Part shown: positions 6,437 to 15,524 of the stretch, piece after piece | Numbering within the stretch: position 1 is the stretch's first letter | Layout of the letters: each line of letters starts with the position of its first letter | Assembly (NCBI GenBank): GCA_902362595.1 | Contig: CABIXF010000059.1 | Span: 1-19,147, forward strand | Direction: 5' to 3' | From: Bacteroidaceae bacterium | Lineage (GTDB): Bacteria; Bacteroidota; Bacteroidia; Bacteroidales; Bacteroidaceae | Length of the DNA: 19,147 nt | Program-made: the position numbers and the translations under genes | The notes under the pieces: model-generated | The model's input: only the letters and a program-made list of their open reading frames with translations | What the model was told of the DNA's origin: nothing | Database searches by the model: none

Positions 6437-7105
6437 ATGACGATGGATAAGAAGACAATCGTAGTGGTAGGAGCCGGACAGGGTCTGGGCAACCACGTAG
6501 CAAAAAGATTTGGAAAAGAAGGTTTTCGGGTGATACTGATGGCACGCCACGGACAGGCATTGAAAGCGTACGAGCAGGAGTTTACGGCTGAAGGGATTGA
6601 GACCTCTACGCATACTGTGGATGCTGCCAAACCGGAAACACTTACGGAAGCACTTCATTGGGTAAAAAGTACCTTCGGTGCTCCGGAGGTGATGGTTTAT
6701 AATGTAGGCATCACCGTTCCCGATGAACCGGGAAAGATAGACTGCGAAGAACTGATGCGTCGCTATCAGGTGGATGTGGTGAGTGCTTACCATTGCCTCT
6801 GTCAGGTGGCAGATGAGGAGTTCAGCCAAAAGAGAGGAACCTTCCTCGTGACCGGTGGTGGGCTGGCTCTTTATCCGAGTGCGGCCTACCTGCCTTTGTC
6901 GCTCGACAAGGCGGCGCTTCGGACCATGGTATATGCCCTGCACGAAGCGTTGAAACCACGGGACATCTTTGTCGGCACCGTGACCGTGTGTGGAGCCATC
7001 GGGGGAGACGGTTTCTTTGCGCCTTCCCGCATTGCCGAGAGCTATTGGAAAATGTACAACGAACGTGGCGCATGTGAGACGGTCTATGCTGAAACAAATA
7101 AATAA
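6437..7105 (+). CDS. SDR-family protein lacking the canonical catalytic Ser and Tyr
   Basis: The 222-residue protein (or 220 from the second ATG at 6443) has a Rossmann start, TIVVVGAGQGLG, with the glycine motif at 12-18. An N-V-G (89-91) stands where classical short-chain dehydrogenases have NAG. The active-site region reads LVTGGGLALYPSAAYLPLSLDKAALR. K158 fits the lysine of YxxxK, but the residue four before it is Leu154, not Tyr, and the usual Ser position is Gly. I recall a GGGLALxP...DKAAL or GKAAL signature in divergent SDR homologues, so this may be a conserved subfamily rather than damage. NAD(P) binding is likely; classical dehydrogenase activity is doubtful. It lies 12 bases after the flavodoxin-type gene and 14 before an aldo/keto reductase gene, so co-transcription is likely. 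Confidence 0.8.
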   Translation: MTMDKKTIVVVGAGQGLGNHVAKRFGKEGFRVILMARHGQALKAYEQEFTAEGIETSTHTVDAAKPETLTEALHWVKSTFGAPEVMVYNVGITVPDEPGKIDCEELMRRYQVDVVSAYHCLCQVADEEFSQKRGTFLVTGGGLALYPSAAYLPLSLDKAALRTMVYALHEALKPRDIFVGTVTVCGAIGGDGFFAPSRIAESYWKMYNERGACETVYAETNK

Positions 7106-7119
7106 GAAAGAAAACTACC

Positions 7120-8142
7120 ATGAAAACAAGACGATTAAAGAACCTAGAAGTGTCAGCCATCGGTATGGGCTGCATGGGACTCAGCACGGCCTACGGCAAA
7201 ATTCCCGACGAAAAAGAGTCAATCCGTCTGATGCGGGAAGCACACGACAGGGGGTGCAATTTTTACGACACGGCTGAAATATATGCCACTTACCGTAACG
7301 AAGAACTGGTAGGGAAGGCCCTGAAACCTATCCGCAACGAAATCATACTGAGCACGAAATATTCGCCGGCTACTCTTATGGGGCAGGAACACATAGGGGG
7401 AGGAAAACTCAGCCGGAACGGAGTACGTTTTGCCATTGAGAATAGTTTGAGACGATTGCAGACAGACCATGTGGAACTGTACTATGCACATCGTGTGCCC
7501 GAGGAAGTAAATGTAGAAGAGATGGCAGAGTGGTTCGGAGAACTTATCCGTGAAGGTAAAATCCTGGCTTGGGGCGTATCGGAGGCTACAGTCGAGCAGA
7601 TACGGAAAGCCAATTCCGTAACACCGCTTACGGCCGTACAAAGTGAATACTCAATGATGGCACGCCAATGGGAAAACAACGTGATTCCACTTTATCGTGA
7701 GTTGGGAATAGGTTTTGTGGCTTACTCTCCAATGGCTGGTGGATTGCTCAGCGGTCAATATACGGCGCAGCAACATTACGAAGGCGATGACATCCGCCGG
7801 GTCATTTCGCGTTACAAGCCGGAAAATGTCGCTGCCAACCAGCCTGTCATCAACTTGGTGAAAGAGTATGCACGGACAAAAGGTTGTACGCCTGCACAGA
7901 TAGCACTAGCCTGGGTGATGAAACAGGAACACATCGTGCCCATTCCTGGCATGCGGAGTGATGCCCGTATCAAGGAAAATCTGGGGGCAGCGGATATCCT
8001 ACTTACTGATGAGGAATATAACACACTCACCGTTGCACTCAACAAGTTAAAAGTGTATGGTAACCGCACCGATGAACAGATTGCTGAATTAGGAGAATTG
8101 CGTACCAAACTTTACGGTAGTTCGGGAGTACACAAGCAATAG
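7120..8142 (+). CDS. Aldo/keto reductase (340 residues)
   Basis: The sequence is a complete AKR TIM barrel with the full catalytic tetrad: D50 and Y55 in FYDTAEIY, K80 in LSTKYS, and H124 in LYYAHRV. It starts MKTRRLKNLEVSAIGMGCMG, typical of the larger AKR branch close to YajO/Tas/AKR13 proteins. Toward the C-terminus, IVPIPGMRSDARIKEN (about 279-294) is the NADPH-binding segment. The enzyme reduces aldehydes or ketones to alcohols with NADPH in the cytoplasm; the natural substrate is not evident. The start is preceded by an A-rich, purine-rich stretch. It is third in the cluster, followed after 12 bases by a DMT transporter gene. Confidence 0.88.
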   Translation: MKTRRLKNLEVSAIGMGCMGLSTAYGKIPDEKESIRLMREAHDRGCNFYDTAEIYATYRNEELVGKALKPIRNEIILSTKYSPATLMGQEHIGGGKLSRNGVRFAIENSLRRLQTDHVELYYAHRVPEEVNVEEMAEWFGELIREGKILAWGVSEATVEQIRKANSVTPLTAVQSEYSMMARQWENNVIPLYRELGIGFVAYSPMAGGLLSGQYTAQQHYEGDDIRRVISRYKPENVAANQPVINLVKEYARTKGCTPAQIALAWVMKQEHIVPIPGMRSDARIKENLGAADILLTDEEYNTLTVALNKLKVYGNRTDEQIAELGELRTKLYGSSGVHKQ

Positions 8143-8154
8143 TAACTTTTCGAT

Positions 8155-9078
8155 ATGGGTATTTTAACTATAGCTTTATTGATAGGTATGCTCGTCCCCG
8201 TTCAAACCGCGGCAAATGCACGGATGCGGATAAGCGTAGGCTCGGTTTGGGTGGTGACATTCATTTCATTCATGGTGTCTTCGTTGCTGCTGGCGTTGAT
8301 TTCGGCCATGATGAGAATGCCGTTACTGCCATCAGCAGCACAGATCGCCGTTACACCTTGGTGGGGCTGGACGGGAGGCATTATTGCTTTGTGTACCATT
8401 ATTATTACCATTTGTCTGTTCTGTGCACTCGGACAATTACAAACCACCATCCTTCCGCTGTTGGGGCAACTTCTGTTTAGTCTTGTTATAGATCATTTCG
8501 GACTTTTCGGTTCAGTACGTATTCCGTTTTCCGCCATGCGTATGCTGGCAATGCTTCTACTGATTGCTGGGGTATTGTTGGTTGTAGTAATCCCAAATTT
8601 GAGGAAGAGAAAAACTTCACAGACCATAAGCCGTCACGTACTACTTTGGCAACTTTCTGCCATTATAGCGGGCTGCCTCATGGCATCCATTGGTGTTATA
8701 TACGGCAGATTAGGTCTTTGCCTCGGATCGGCGGTACAAGCATCTACCATGTCATTCTTCATCGCAACCATTATAATTACGGCCATATGTATCGTAAACC
8801 GCAAGGTTGGGCGTATGCGTATGTTTATCAGAAAAGGAAATCCGTGGTGGATGTGGCTGGGTGGCATATGTGGAGCCATCGCCGTGTTCGGCAATTCATG
8901 GTTGATACCGCAGATTGGGGCAGGCGCATTTTTTATGGCTTTGCTGCTCGGGCAGATGTTGCTTAGCCTTCTGATGGAAAAATACGGTTGGATGGGTGCT
9001 GTACAGAAACGGATTTCATACGTCCAGATTGTCGGCGTGGCCTTAATGATGGTGGGAGTGGTTGTGCTAAAAATATAA
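8155..9078 (+). CDS. DMT-superfamily transporter of the YdcZ (DUF606) type, duplicated
   Basis: The 307-residue protein is almost entirely hydrophobic, with about ten membrane segments. It consists of two related halves. WWGWTGGIIALC and LLGQLLFSLVIDHFGLFGSV in the first half correspond to WWMWLGGICGAI and LLGQMLLSLLMEKYGWMGAV in the second. Likewise GMLVPVQTAANARMRISVGS matches GCLMASIGVIYGRLGLCLGS. The pattern fits YdcZ/DUF606-type DMT proteins, whose single units are about 140-150 residues, so this is a fused tandem form. DMT proteins usually export small metabolites across the inner membrane. Placement directly after reductase genes (12-base gap) suggests export of a product or toxic intermediate of the pathway, which is inference. 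It is the last gene of the tightly spaced block. Confidence 0.8.
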   Translation: MGILTIALLIGMLVPVQTAANARMRISVGSVWVVTFISFMVSSLLLALISAMMRMPLLPSAAQIAVTPWWGWTGGIIALCTIIITICLFCALGQLQTTILPLLGQLLFSLVIDHFGLFGSVRIPFSAMRMLAMLLLIAGVLLVVVIPNLRKRKTSQTISRHVLLWQLSAIIAGCLMASIGVIYGRLGLCLGSAVQASTMSFFIATIIITAICIVNRKVGRMRMFIRKGNPWWMWLGGICGAIAVFGNSWLIPQIGAGAFFMALLLGQMLLSLLMEKYGWMGAVQKRISYVQIVGVALMMVGVVVLKI

Positions 9079-9133
9079 TGACAATAACTTAATAACGATA
9101 GTTTTAGTTTTTTGATTTCATTTTATTGCGTAG

Positions 9134-9955
9134 ATGGAGGCTATGGAGACTGAATTGACGAAATCTGTCACACTGAACAACGGTGTGAAAATGCCGCGCA
9201 TCGGTTATGGGGTTTATCTGATTCCATCCGGCATGACGGAACGGTGTGTCCGTGAAGCCTTGCGCTTGGGCTATCGTTCAATTGATACGGCGCAGTGTTA
9301 TGGCAACGAACGAGAAGTGGGTGTTGCTGTCCGTAAATCTGGATTATCCCGCAATGAGGTGTTTATTACCACTAAATTGTGGGGATGTTCCAACTATCGT
9401 GACACGCTATCTTCCATTGACTCTTCCTTACGTCGTTTGGATTTGGATTACATTGATTTGCTTCTCATTCATGAACCGACTGGTGATATTCCGGAAATTT
9501 ATAAGGCGATGGAAGACGCCTATCGTGTCGGAAAACTGCGTGCCATCGGAGTAGCAAATTTCCTCGATGATGCTTACTTGAACTTGGTGGAATATGCTGA
9601 GATTATGCCTGCCATCAATCAGGTGGAAACCCATGTGTTCCGCCAACAGGCATCCCTGCGTGAACTGATGAAGCTTTATGGTACACAGGCAGAAGCATGG
9701 TCGCCTCTTGCCGCCGGACGCGACGGATTCTTTACCCAGCCAGTTTTGGAGGAAATAGCTCGTGCACATGGAAAGAGTGTGGCACAAGTCGGATTACGCT
9801 TTCTTTATCAGCAAAATATCATTGTCATTCCTAAATCCACTCACATAGAGCGAATGCGTGAAAACAAGGAAATAGAGGATTTCATGCTGACGGATGAGGA
9901 AATGCAACGTATCATATTGCTCGATAGAGGAAAAAGTTTGTTTAACTGGTGGTAA
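9134..9955 (+). CDS. Aldo/keto reductase of the 2,5-diketo-gluconate reductase-like group
   Basis: The 273-residue protein has the short-AKR signature, NGVKMPRIGYGVY, at about 16-28. The catalytic tetrad is D51 and Y56 in SIDTAQCYGNEREVG, K81 in ITTKLWG, and H113 in LLLIHEP. A C-terminal IVIPKSTHIERMRENKEI gives the NADPH phosphate-binding segment. This places it in the AKR5/YafB/YeaE-like branch, distinct from the larger AKR two genes upstream. Two ATG codons nine bases apart (9134 and 9143) could start it; the GGAGG at 9136-9140 is too close to serve the second. The gap to the transporter gene is 55 bases, so it may be co-transcribed or have its own promoter; no clear TAnnTTTG is seen there. 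The substrate is unknown; methylglyoxal and other small carbonyls are typical for the family. Confidence 0.88.
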   Translation: MEAMETELTKSVTLNNGVKMPRIGYGVYLIPSGMTERCVREALRLGYRSIDTAQCYGNEREVGVAVRKSGLSRNEVFITTKLWGCSNYRDTLSSIDSSLRRLDLDYIDLLLIHEPTGDIPEIYKAMEDAYRVGKLRAIGVANFLDDAYLNLVEYAEIMPAINQVETHVFRQQASLRELMKLYGTQAEAWSPLAAGRDGFFTQPVLEEIARAHGKSVAQVGLRFLYQQNIIVIPKSTHIERMRENKEIEDFMLTDEEMQRIILLDRGKSLFNWW

Positions 9956-9975
9956 ACATTTAATTTTGTTTCGTT

Positions 9976-10795
9976 ATGCTAAAAGAATCACAAGTATACA
10001 ATTATTGGGACATCGTGTATAGTTGCTTCGTGCCGCACGAGATGCTGTCGGAATACCGGATGCCTGTCCACGTCCTCATCTATGTCTATTCGGGCGAGAT
10101 GCTGGTGTACGACAACGGACGCACGCTGAAAGTCGGTGAGGGGAATTATGTCTTCATCAAGCGCGACCATCAGGTGAAACTGTTGAAGCATACCGTGGGA
10201 GATGCTCCTTACAAGGCCATCAGTATTCGTTTCGAGCGCAATTTCCTGCGTGACTTTTTTGGCACGCTGGACAAGGCTACGCTGCCCAAGGAGGTGAAAC
10301 GTATCCGTGAATCCGCTCTGTTGCTGCCTCAGACACCAGCATTGCAGAGTCTGTTCCTGTCGCTCTTTCGATGCCCACGTCAAACCGAAAGACGAGATTA
10401 TCCGCTTGAAGATGCAGGAGGCCCTTTATTGTCTGCTGGACACGGATATGCGTTTTTATCCTACGTTGTTCGACTTCAGCGAATCGTGGAAGATTGACTT
10501 GCTGCCTTTCATGGAGGCGAACTATACCCAGGACATGACGCTCGACGAGTTTGCCACCTACACCGGTCGCAGCCTCGCCACCTTCAAGCGCGACTTTGCC
10601 AAGGTGAGCGATGTTTCGCCGGAGAAATGGCTCATACGGAAACGGCTCGACAAGGCATACGAATTGTTGGCTGCCGGCCACCTCAAGCCTTCTGAGGTGT
10701 ATGTGGCGGTCGGCTTCAAGAACCGGTCGCATTTCTTCAATGCCTTCAAGCGGCAGTTCGGAGTGTCGCCGGGCGGGGTAGCCGTTCATTCGTGA
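9976..10795 (+). pseudogene. AraC-family transcriptional regulator, split by a frameshift
   Basis: The first frame (9976 to about 10368) encodes an N-terminal cupin-like sensor domain: MPVHVLIYVYSGEMLVYDNG, then EGNYVFIKRDHQVKL. The second frame, shifted by +1, continues from F-D-A-H-V-K-P near 10367 to the TGA ending at 10795 and carries the DNA-binding domain. That domain has two helix-turn-helix units, MTLDEFATYTGRSLATFKRD and PSEVYVAVGFKNRSHFFNAF, followed by FGVSPGG. Joined, the length is about 272 residues, normal for the family. The break falls at CTC TTT CGA, so either one base is extra or a few are missing. The gene starts 20 bases after the second aldo/keto reductase gene and ends just before a strong terminator. 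It probably regulated this cluster. Without frameshifting during translation no intact regulator is made; a sequencing error is also possible. Confidence 0.75.
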
Positions 10796-10825
10796 GAGGG
10801 AGACGGAAATAAAGAAATCAAATGG

Positions 10826-10856
10826 AGCACTGTCCAACGATGGGCGGTGCTTTTTT
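10826..10856 (+). terminator. Intrinsic terminator of the redox cluster
   Basis: AGCACTGTCC (10826-10835) pairs over ten positions (two G-T) with GGGCGGTGCT (10842-10851) across a six-base loop, and a run of six T follows directly (10851-10856). It lies 31 bases after the AraC stop codon. Read on the minus strand it has no T-run, so it should not stop jet transcription well. Confidence 0.85.
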
Positions 10857-10965
10857 ATGTTTGTTCCCGTGAACGCATTTGACCTCTTGTCGGGAAGAAC
10901 AGAAACAGGCATCATGGAAGCCGCTTATTCGGCAGCCATCGCCTGCTTCTTAGAGAGAGTAACAA

Positions 10966-12129
10966 TCAATTTTGTATTTCACAGGCAGATTTAAGTAAAT
11001 TCTGCATATATTCTATGACATAACTTTGTGGAATCTTTTCTTGTTCCAACCGCCAGTTGTTGTTTTTGATTGTTTCATAGGTTATCCGATCGGCATTTGT
11101 CAGGTTTAAATCGGCTGATACATTGCTTTTTGTACCTTCGTCATTTTCAAAAAAACGATTGAATGTCTCGCTGTCCATCAGCAGGCTCTGTGCTTGTGGA
11201 AAATACCCTCTGAACTGAGAGAGAATTTCAAATCCTTGGGCATCTAGGTCGCCCCAGTAGTAGAGTTGTGCATGCGGCAAAAACATTGAGTTTTTCAAGT
11301 TGGCTACCCCATATCCGTGTCCCCAAATGATAAGGGAATTCTTGACAGAAGGGAAGGTAAGGAAATTCATCTTGTTCTCTACGATAAACACGGATTCTAT
11401 TTCCCAGTGAAGATTGCAGAATTCACTCATTGGCAGACTCAGATCCTTCAACCCCGCTCCATAACGATGGGAGAGGTTCTCATCAAGGAAGCGGATGCGT
11501 ATCAGTTCTTCATCGTATTTCAAATGATAGCGCGGTTCAAAACGTTTCTCACTGGTGTTTACGTAATCGGCAATGAGAATGTCGAGCAATTCTTTGAGTA
11601 TACCTTTGTTTTGTTCTACAAACTTGGTGTGAACCTTAATGGGCAGTTCGCGGATGTATAGATTCGGCTGAGGGGTATGACTGAAATAAGTCAGCACTTT
11701 CAGCAAATCGGGCCACAGGGAAGAGTTTTCTATGACCTTGTGAGGGAATTTTTTTGCCCAATCAGTCAGGAGAGGGAAGGCAGTCAGCAGAGTGGCAATA
11801 TCTTTCTTGAACTGTTGTGCTTCTGTTTCTTTGCGAATGAATTTCAACAAATCTTCTTCCGTGTCAAAGGAAATTTCTTGAGGAAGTCCCTGCCTCCCTA
11901 ATATTTTATGGTTCACCGTTTGCCATTTGATGGAGTATCCATACCCTCGTTCTTCTTTCGAAGAGGCCGTGATGTCTTTTTTTTCCATTTGCCAGGTTTT
12001 GAAATCATTGCTGGGTTTCTTATCGCATGGAATTACGATTCTTTCGAAAGAAATGCCTGCAACAAGGTTTTGCAGGTACTGGGAATATTTCTTTAAGGCT
12101 TTATTTTTTATTTCGGATGCGCTAATCAT
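10966..12129 (-). CDS. jetD: Wadjet nuclease subunit JetD (DUF3322/DUF2220, Toprim)
   Basis: The 387-residue protein has an N-terminal DUF3322-like part (about 1-190) and a C-terminal DUF2220/Toprim domain. The metal-binding residues of the Toprim fold are visible: E251 in F-I-V-E-N-K-M-N-F-L, and D294 and D296 in Y-Y-W-G-D-L-D-A-Q-G. The tail contains WRLEQEKIPQ, a typical DUF2220 end. JetD resembles the topoisomerase VI A subunit and is the DNA-cutting subunit that acts when the JetABC motor meets a small circular DNA. The start codon overlaps the jetC stop as ATGA, indicating translational coupling. It is the last gene of the operon, and no strong minus-strand terminator follows. The active-site residues appear intact. 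Confidence 0.92.
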   Translation of the reverse strand: MISASEIKNKALKKYSQYLQNLVAGISFERIVIPCDKKPSNDFKTWQMEKKDITASSKEERGYGYSIKWQTVNHKILGRQGLPQEISFDTEEDLLKFIRKETEAQQFKKDIATLLTAFPLLTDWAKKFPHKVIENSSLWPDLLKVLTYFSHTPQPNLYIRELPIKVHTKFVEQNKGILKELLDILIADYVNTSEKRFEPRYHLKYDEELIRIRFLDENLSHRYGAGLKDLSLPMSEFCNLHWEIESVFIVENKMNFLTFPSVKNSLIIWGHGYGVANLKNSMFLPHAQLYYWGDLDAQGFEILSQFRGYFPQAQSLLMDSETFNRFFENDEGTKSNVSADLNLTNADRITYETIKNNNWRLEQEKIPQSYVIEYMQNLLKSACEIQN

Positions 12130-15100
12130 GGTTGTACAGCTTTTTTATATTCGTCCTTGTATTCTAAAATAGGCATGTTGTAGAGTACGGATGTGTTTCC
12201 TTTACGTTCTACATAGTGCACAAATGAAATGTAGTTCTCCACAATGTGGATGTTGTCGCTGGGAGTGACCACCAGCAGTTGCAGGTGTAGCTGGTTGCAA
12301 AGTTCCAGCAGGTAGCGGGCTTTGTCTTCATCCTGTGCCTTGAAGGCCTCATCGATGGCAATAAACCGGAAAGACGATTCCAATCCGCTGCTTGTGAAGC
12401 CGAACTGATAGGCGATGGCCGAGCCCAGAATGGTATAAGTGAGCTGTGCTTTTTCCCCACCTGACAGTTGCCCCATACTTTCATAAGTCTTATACTTTTT
12501 CCCGGTTGCTTGGTAGAATTCTTCGGCTCTATAGGTAAACCAGGAGCGTACGTCGCTCACCCTGGTGCGCCATGGCTCATTTTCAAGTTTTTTCATGAAG
12601 GGTGCGATATGTGCTTCGAAATGGTGTTGGCGGCCATCAATCGTGGCATCCACTTCATGCAGATTCGGAATGGCCTGTCTGAGCAGGTTGTAGAAGTCTT
12701 TTGCTTCTGCATCTGGCCTTTTGATGGCAGTGAGCTGAATATAAGTACCCTGGTCTTTGTTGAACACAATTCCCTTAAGCGACAGATTCAGGTGGTCTAT
12801 CGCCTTGCATATTGTTCCCTCCCATCTTTCGAAGAAGATTTTGTAGGAGTTCACTTTGTGATAGATGGTTTCTTGCAGGTATTGATTGAATTTCTTTTCG
12901 TAACTCATCAGGTCTTCTTCTTTCAGCCGATTGTAAAAATTCTGATACTCTTCAATCAACTCCGTATGCTCAGGGTCGGGCAGGCTGTTCACATCCGAAA
13001 GCCAATCCTTGTATTTCTCAGTCAGTTCCTTGGCGGGTCGTTTCACGGCATAAGCCAGTTTCCTGATTTTTGACTTCAGACTGTCTTTTGTCTCATTCTT
13101 GTTTTTTAAAGATTCGTTTATGGAGGATTGGAAATCGGTGCGCTTGCCCTCAAGTTGTTCCAAAGGGATGTCGAGTAGTTCGGGATGCTGCTGTTCCAGC
13201 ATATATGTGTCTTTATCTCCCGCCCGATTTATGAACTCTTGGTTTTTCTGTAACAGGGTGGACAAGGTTTCTTGTTCTAATTTGAGTCGGCCAATCTGTT
13301 CATTAGCTTTTGCAATAGAAACATTCAATTCTTTTATTTTTTTATCTGTAGCTTCCAATTCTTCTTGGAGCGCCTTTGTTTTGTTATCTGCGGTTTCTAA
13401 TTTCCTTTTTTCTTCTTCATCTTTTTGTATGGCCTTGGCACATGACATCCAGTCGATGCTTTCATAATCCACAAACTCTGTCAGCAGCTTGTACCAGTTT
13501 TGTGTCTGGCGTTTGCAGTCCGTTTCACGTTTTTTTATTGCATTGATTTTTTTCAGATTGTCTTGCTGTTCTTGCTGCAATTTGTGCACTTCGCTACGGA
13601 GATAGGAAATTTTGTCTCTGTTATCCCATCCCAGTACATAGTTGTCTCTGCTGCGTACTTCCTTCCGGTCATCCTTCTCGTGCTTGTTTTCTACCGACTT
13701 AATCAGGCCCTCTCTGGTCACAGCCTTTTCCGGGTAAGTGTTGAACTCGGCCAGGTTGTCCACACACGCATAATTATAGCGGTGACAGACTTCATACTCT
13801 ATCCAGTCTGTATACCGGTTACCGGCCTTGAATTCAATTTTCTGGAGCAAACGGTTTTCGCCAGTTTCTCCTCTTTCCATTTCCTTGAGAGAAGTAAAGC
13901 CTTCATAATGCTGATACACAATCCGGCCATTAAGGTTATGCGAGTTGACATACTCGTTGACCTGCTGATAATACTTGTCGGGCACAATTAGTCTCAAGGC
14001 AAAATGATGAAGAATGCGTTCGATAGAAGCCTCCCATTCCAGCTCATTTTCCTTCACACGGATTAATTCGCCCACGAACGGAATTTCCTCTGCGGTAGCC
14101 CCTGTATGTCTCAATATCTCGTTCCGGATTTCAGAGACACGCCCTGAGATGTTGTTCTTGTTCTTTATCAGTTCTTGTACCCTTTTTATGCATTCATTGA
14201 TAAGGGTTTCTGTTGTCTCGGCCGCATTCTTTTCCTTTCGTAGCTCCTCGGATAAGTCTTCTTGTACTTGCTGCTGCCTGCGGTATTCAGTCTCCGCTTT
14301 CTTCTGGTTCTCTTCAAACTCCTCTTTCGAAAGATTTTCAGGCAGATTCAGGTCGAGGGCCAGTTTGTTATAATCGTCAAACTTCTCCCTTCTTTTATCA
14401 CGTTCCTGTATGTTCTGACGGATGCGGTTGGCTAACTCTTTAATCTGTCGGCTTCCTTCATCTTGCTCAATGTCCAACTGGAGGTTGGAGCGTTTGTTTG
14501 TTTCCTCTTGACGTTCCTGCTCTAACTGACAAATCTTTTCTGCCTGTTTCCGGTGTTCAATTTCATTGAGTGTTATCTTTTCCTTCGACAGCTGTACAAT
14601 TCGTGCGGCAAACCAACAGGCTGCCATCTCTTTTTCCTGTTTCAATTGATGGATTTCTAAGTCGACATGCTGCAATTGTTTGGCTGTCTCGTTGATAGGT
14701 TCGAGCAGTTTTATTTGCTCTTTCACTTTGTCGATGTTGTTCTTGGCTTCCATCAAATTCTGGAAGTTGTTGCGCAGTTCAATGTATTGGGTCTCCGCAG
14801 ATTGCTCGTCCAGCATGTGGTGGCGGATAAAGTGGTCGAGGTCGTCCAGTACCTTTACACCCACAATCTGATTGAACAAGGTCAGCGCATTCTCGGAACG
14901 CATGTTGAATAACAGACAGATTTGAGAAGCATATTCTGAAGGGCCGTTGCAGAAATCAATCACCTTTTTGACGGAATTGGCGTTATAGTGCTTTTCCAGT
15001 TTTTTGCGCCATTCACCACGCGGATCAAGCTTTGCAAAATCCGTTTTAATCTCAAGTTTTGTCTTTGCAATGCCGTACACCACTTTCAACTCCTGGCCGC

Positions 15101-15524
15101 TGAAATACCTGACCTGGAATAAGGTGATTACTTTTTGGGATGCATTACAGAACGAAGCCAACAGTACAGAACGGTTCTCTTTGTTGCGCAGCTTCATGGT
15201 TGTCGTGCCAGAACCTCCTTCTTCCTGCTGGGTTCCATAATACCCTAAGACGTAGGATTCTTCTGTGCGGGCACCTTTTTTTTCTGCACCGGATGACTGG
15301 TTGTAGAAACGCTTTCTTTTAAGCGGTACCAGTAGGGTGAGCAATGCATCGACAAGCGTGCTTTTGCCAGAAGCATTGGCTCCTGTGAGCAATGAGTTGC
15401 ATCCCTGGGGGCTGATGCGATAGATTTCTTTGTCGAATGTGCCCCAATTATAGATTTCCATATAATCGAGCCGATAGCCCGATTTTTCAGGAGCCGTATT
15501 AAATAGATTCATTTGTTGTATCAT
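12126..15524 (-). CDS. jetC: Wadjet SMC/MukB-like ATPase JetC
   Basis: The 1132-residue SMC-type protein has its Walker A loop at 48-55 (GANASGKS), the ABC signature QLSGGEKAQ with S1021, and the Walker B segment FIAIDEA with D1058 and E1059. Between the ATPase halves are two long charged coiled-coil stretches (about 260-470 and 690-900) around a hinge-like globular part (about 475-690, including FVGELIRVKENELEWEASIE). This is the loop-extruding motor of the Wadjet complex, dimerising through the hinge and binding JetA and JetB. The first ATG (15524) overlaps jetB by 26 bases; a second ATG four codons later (15512) is also possible. All ATPase motifs look functional. The length is near that expected for JetC and shorter than MukB. 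Confidence 0.93.
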   Translation of the reverse strand: MIQQMNLFNTAPEKSGYRLDYMEIYNWGTFDKEIYRISPQGCNSLLTGANASGKSTLVDALLTLLVPLKRKRFYNQSSGAEKKGARTEESYVLGYYGTQQEEGGSGTTTMKLRNKENRSVLLASFCNASQKVITLFQVRYFSGQELKVVYGIAKTKLEIKTDFAKLDPRGEWRKKLEKHYNANSVKKVIDFCNGPSEYASQICLLFNMRSENALTLFNQIVGVKVLDDLDHFIRHHMLDEQSAETQYIELRNNFQNLMEAKNNIDKVKEQIKLLEPINETAKQLQHVDLEIHQLKQEKEMAACWFAARIVQLSKEKITLNEIEHRKQAEKICQLEQERQEETNKRSNLQLDIEQDEGSRQIKELANRIRQNIQERDKRREKFDDYNKLALDLNLPENLSKEEFEENQKKAETEYRRQQQVQEDLSEELRKEKNAAETTETLINECIKRVQELIKNKNNISGRVSEIRNEILRHTGATAEEIPFVGELIRVKENELEWEASIERILHHFALRLIVPDKYYQQVNEYVNSHNLNGRIVYQHYEGFTSLKEMERGETGENRLLQKIEFKAGNRYTDWIEYEVCHRYNYACVDNLAEFNTYPEKAVTREGLIKSVENKHEKDDRKEVRSRDNYVLGWDNRDKISYLRSEVHKLQQEQQDNLKKINAIKKRETDCKRQTQNWYKLLTEFVDYESIDWMSCAKAIQKDEEEKRKLETADNKTKALQEELEATDKKIKELNVSIAKANEQIGRLKLEQETLSTLLQKNQEFINRAGDKDTYMLEQQHPELLDIPLEQLEGKRTDFQSSINESLKNKNETKDSLKSKIRKLAYAVKRPAKELTEKYKDWLSDVNSLPDPEHTELIEEYQNFYNRLKEEDLMSYEKKFNQYLQETIYHKVNSYKIFFERWEGTICKAIDHLNLSLKGIVFNKDQGTYIQLTAIKRPDAEAKDFYNLLRQAIPNLHEVDATIDGRQHHFEAHIAPFMKKLENEPWRTRVSDVRSWFTYRAEEFYQATGKKYKTYESMGQLSGGEKAQLTYTILGSAIAYQFGFTSSGLESSFRFIAIDEAFKAQDEDKARYLLELCNQLHLQLLVVTPSDNIHIVENYISFVHYVERKGNTSVLYNMPILEYKDEYKKAVQP

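Noticed and set aside
6419..6943. A 174-codon minus-strand frame antisense to the SDR-like gene
   Set aside because: The plus-strand frame has clear Rossmann motifs and operon spacing; the antisense product looks like shadow sequence.
10857..10997. A 46-codon plus-strand frame starting in the terminator T-run, with the string SGRTETGIMEAAYSAAIACF
   Set aside because: The composition looks protein-like and it may be a gene scrap, but it starts at the terminator end, overlaps the jetD 3' end and has no recognised homologue, so it is not called as a gene.
12468..13073. A 201-codon plus-strand frame antisense to jetC
   Set aside because: It is the mirror of a strongly coding region with intact SMC motifs on the minus strand, and its translation has no recognisable domain.
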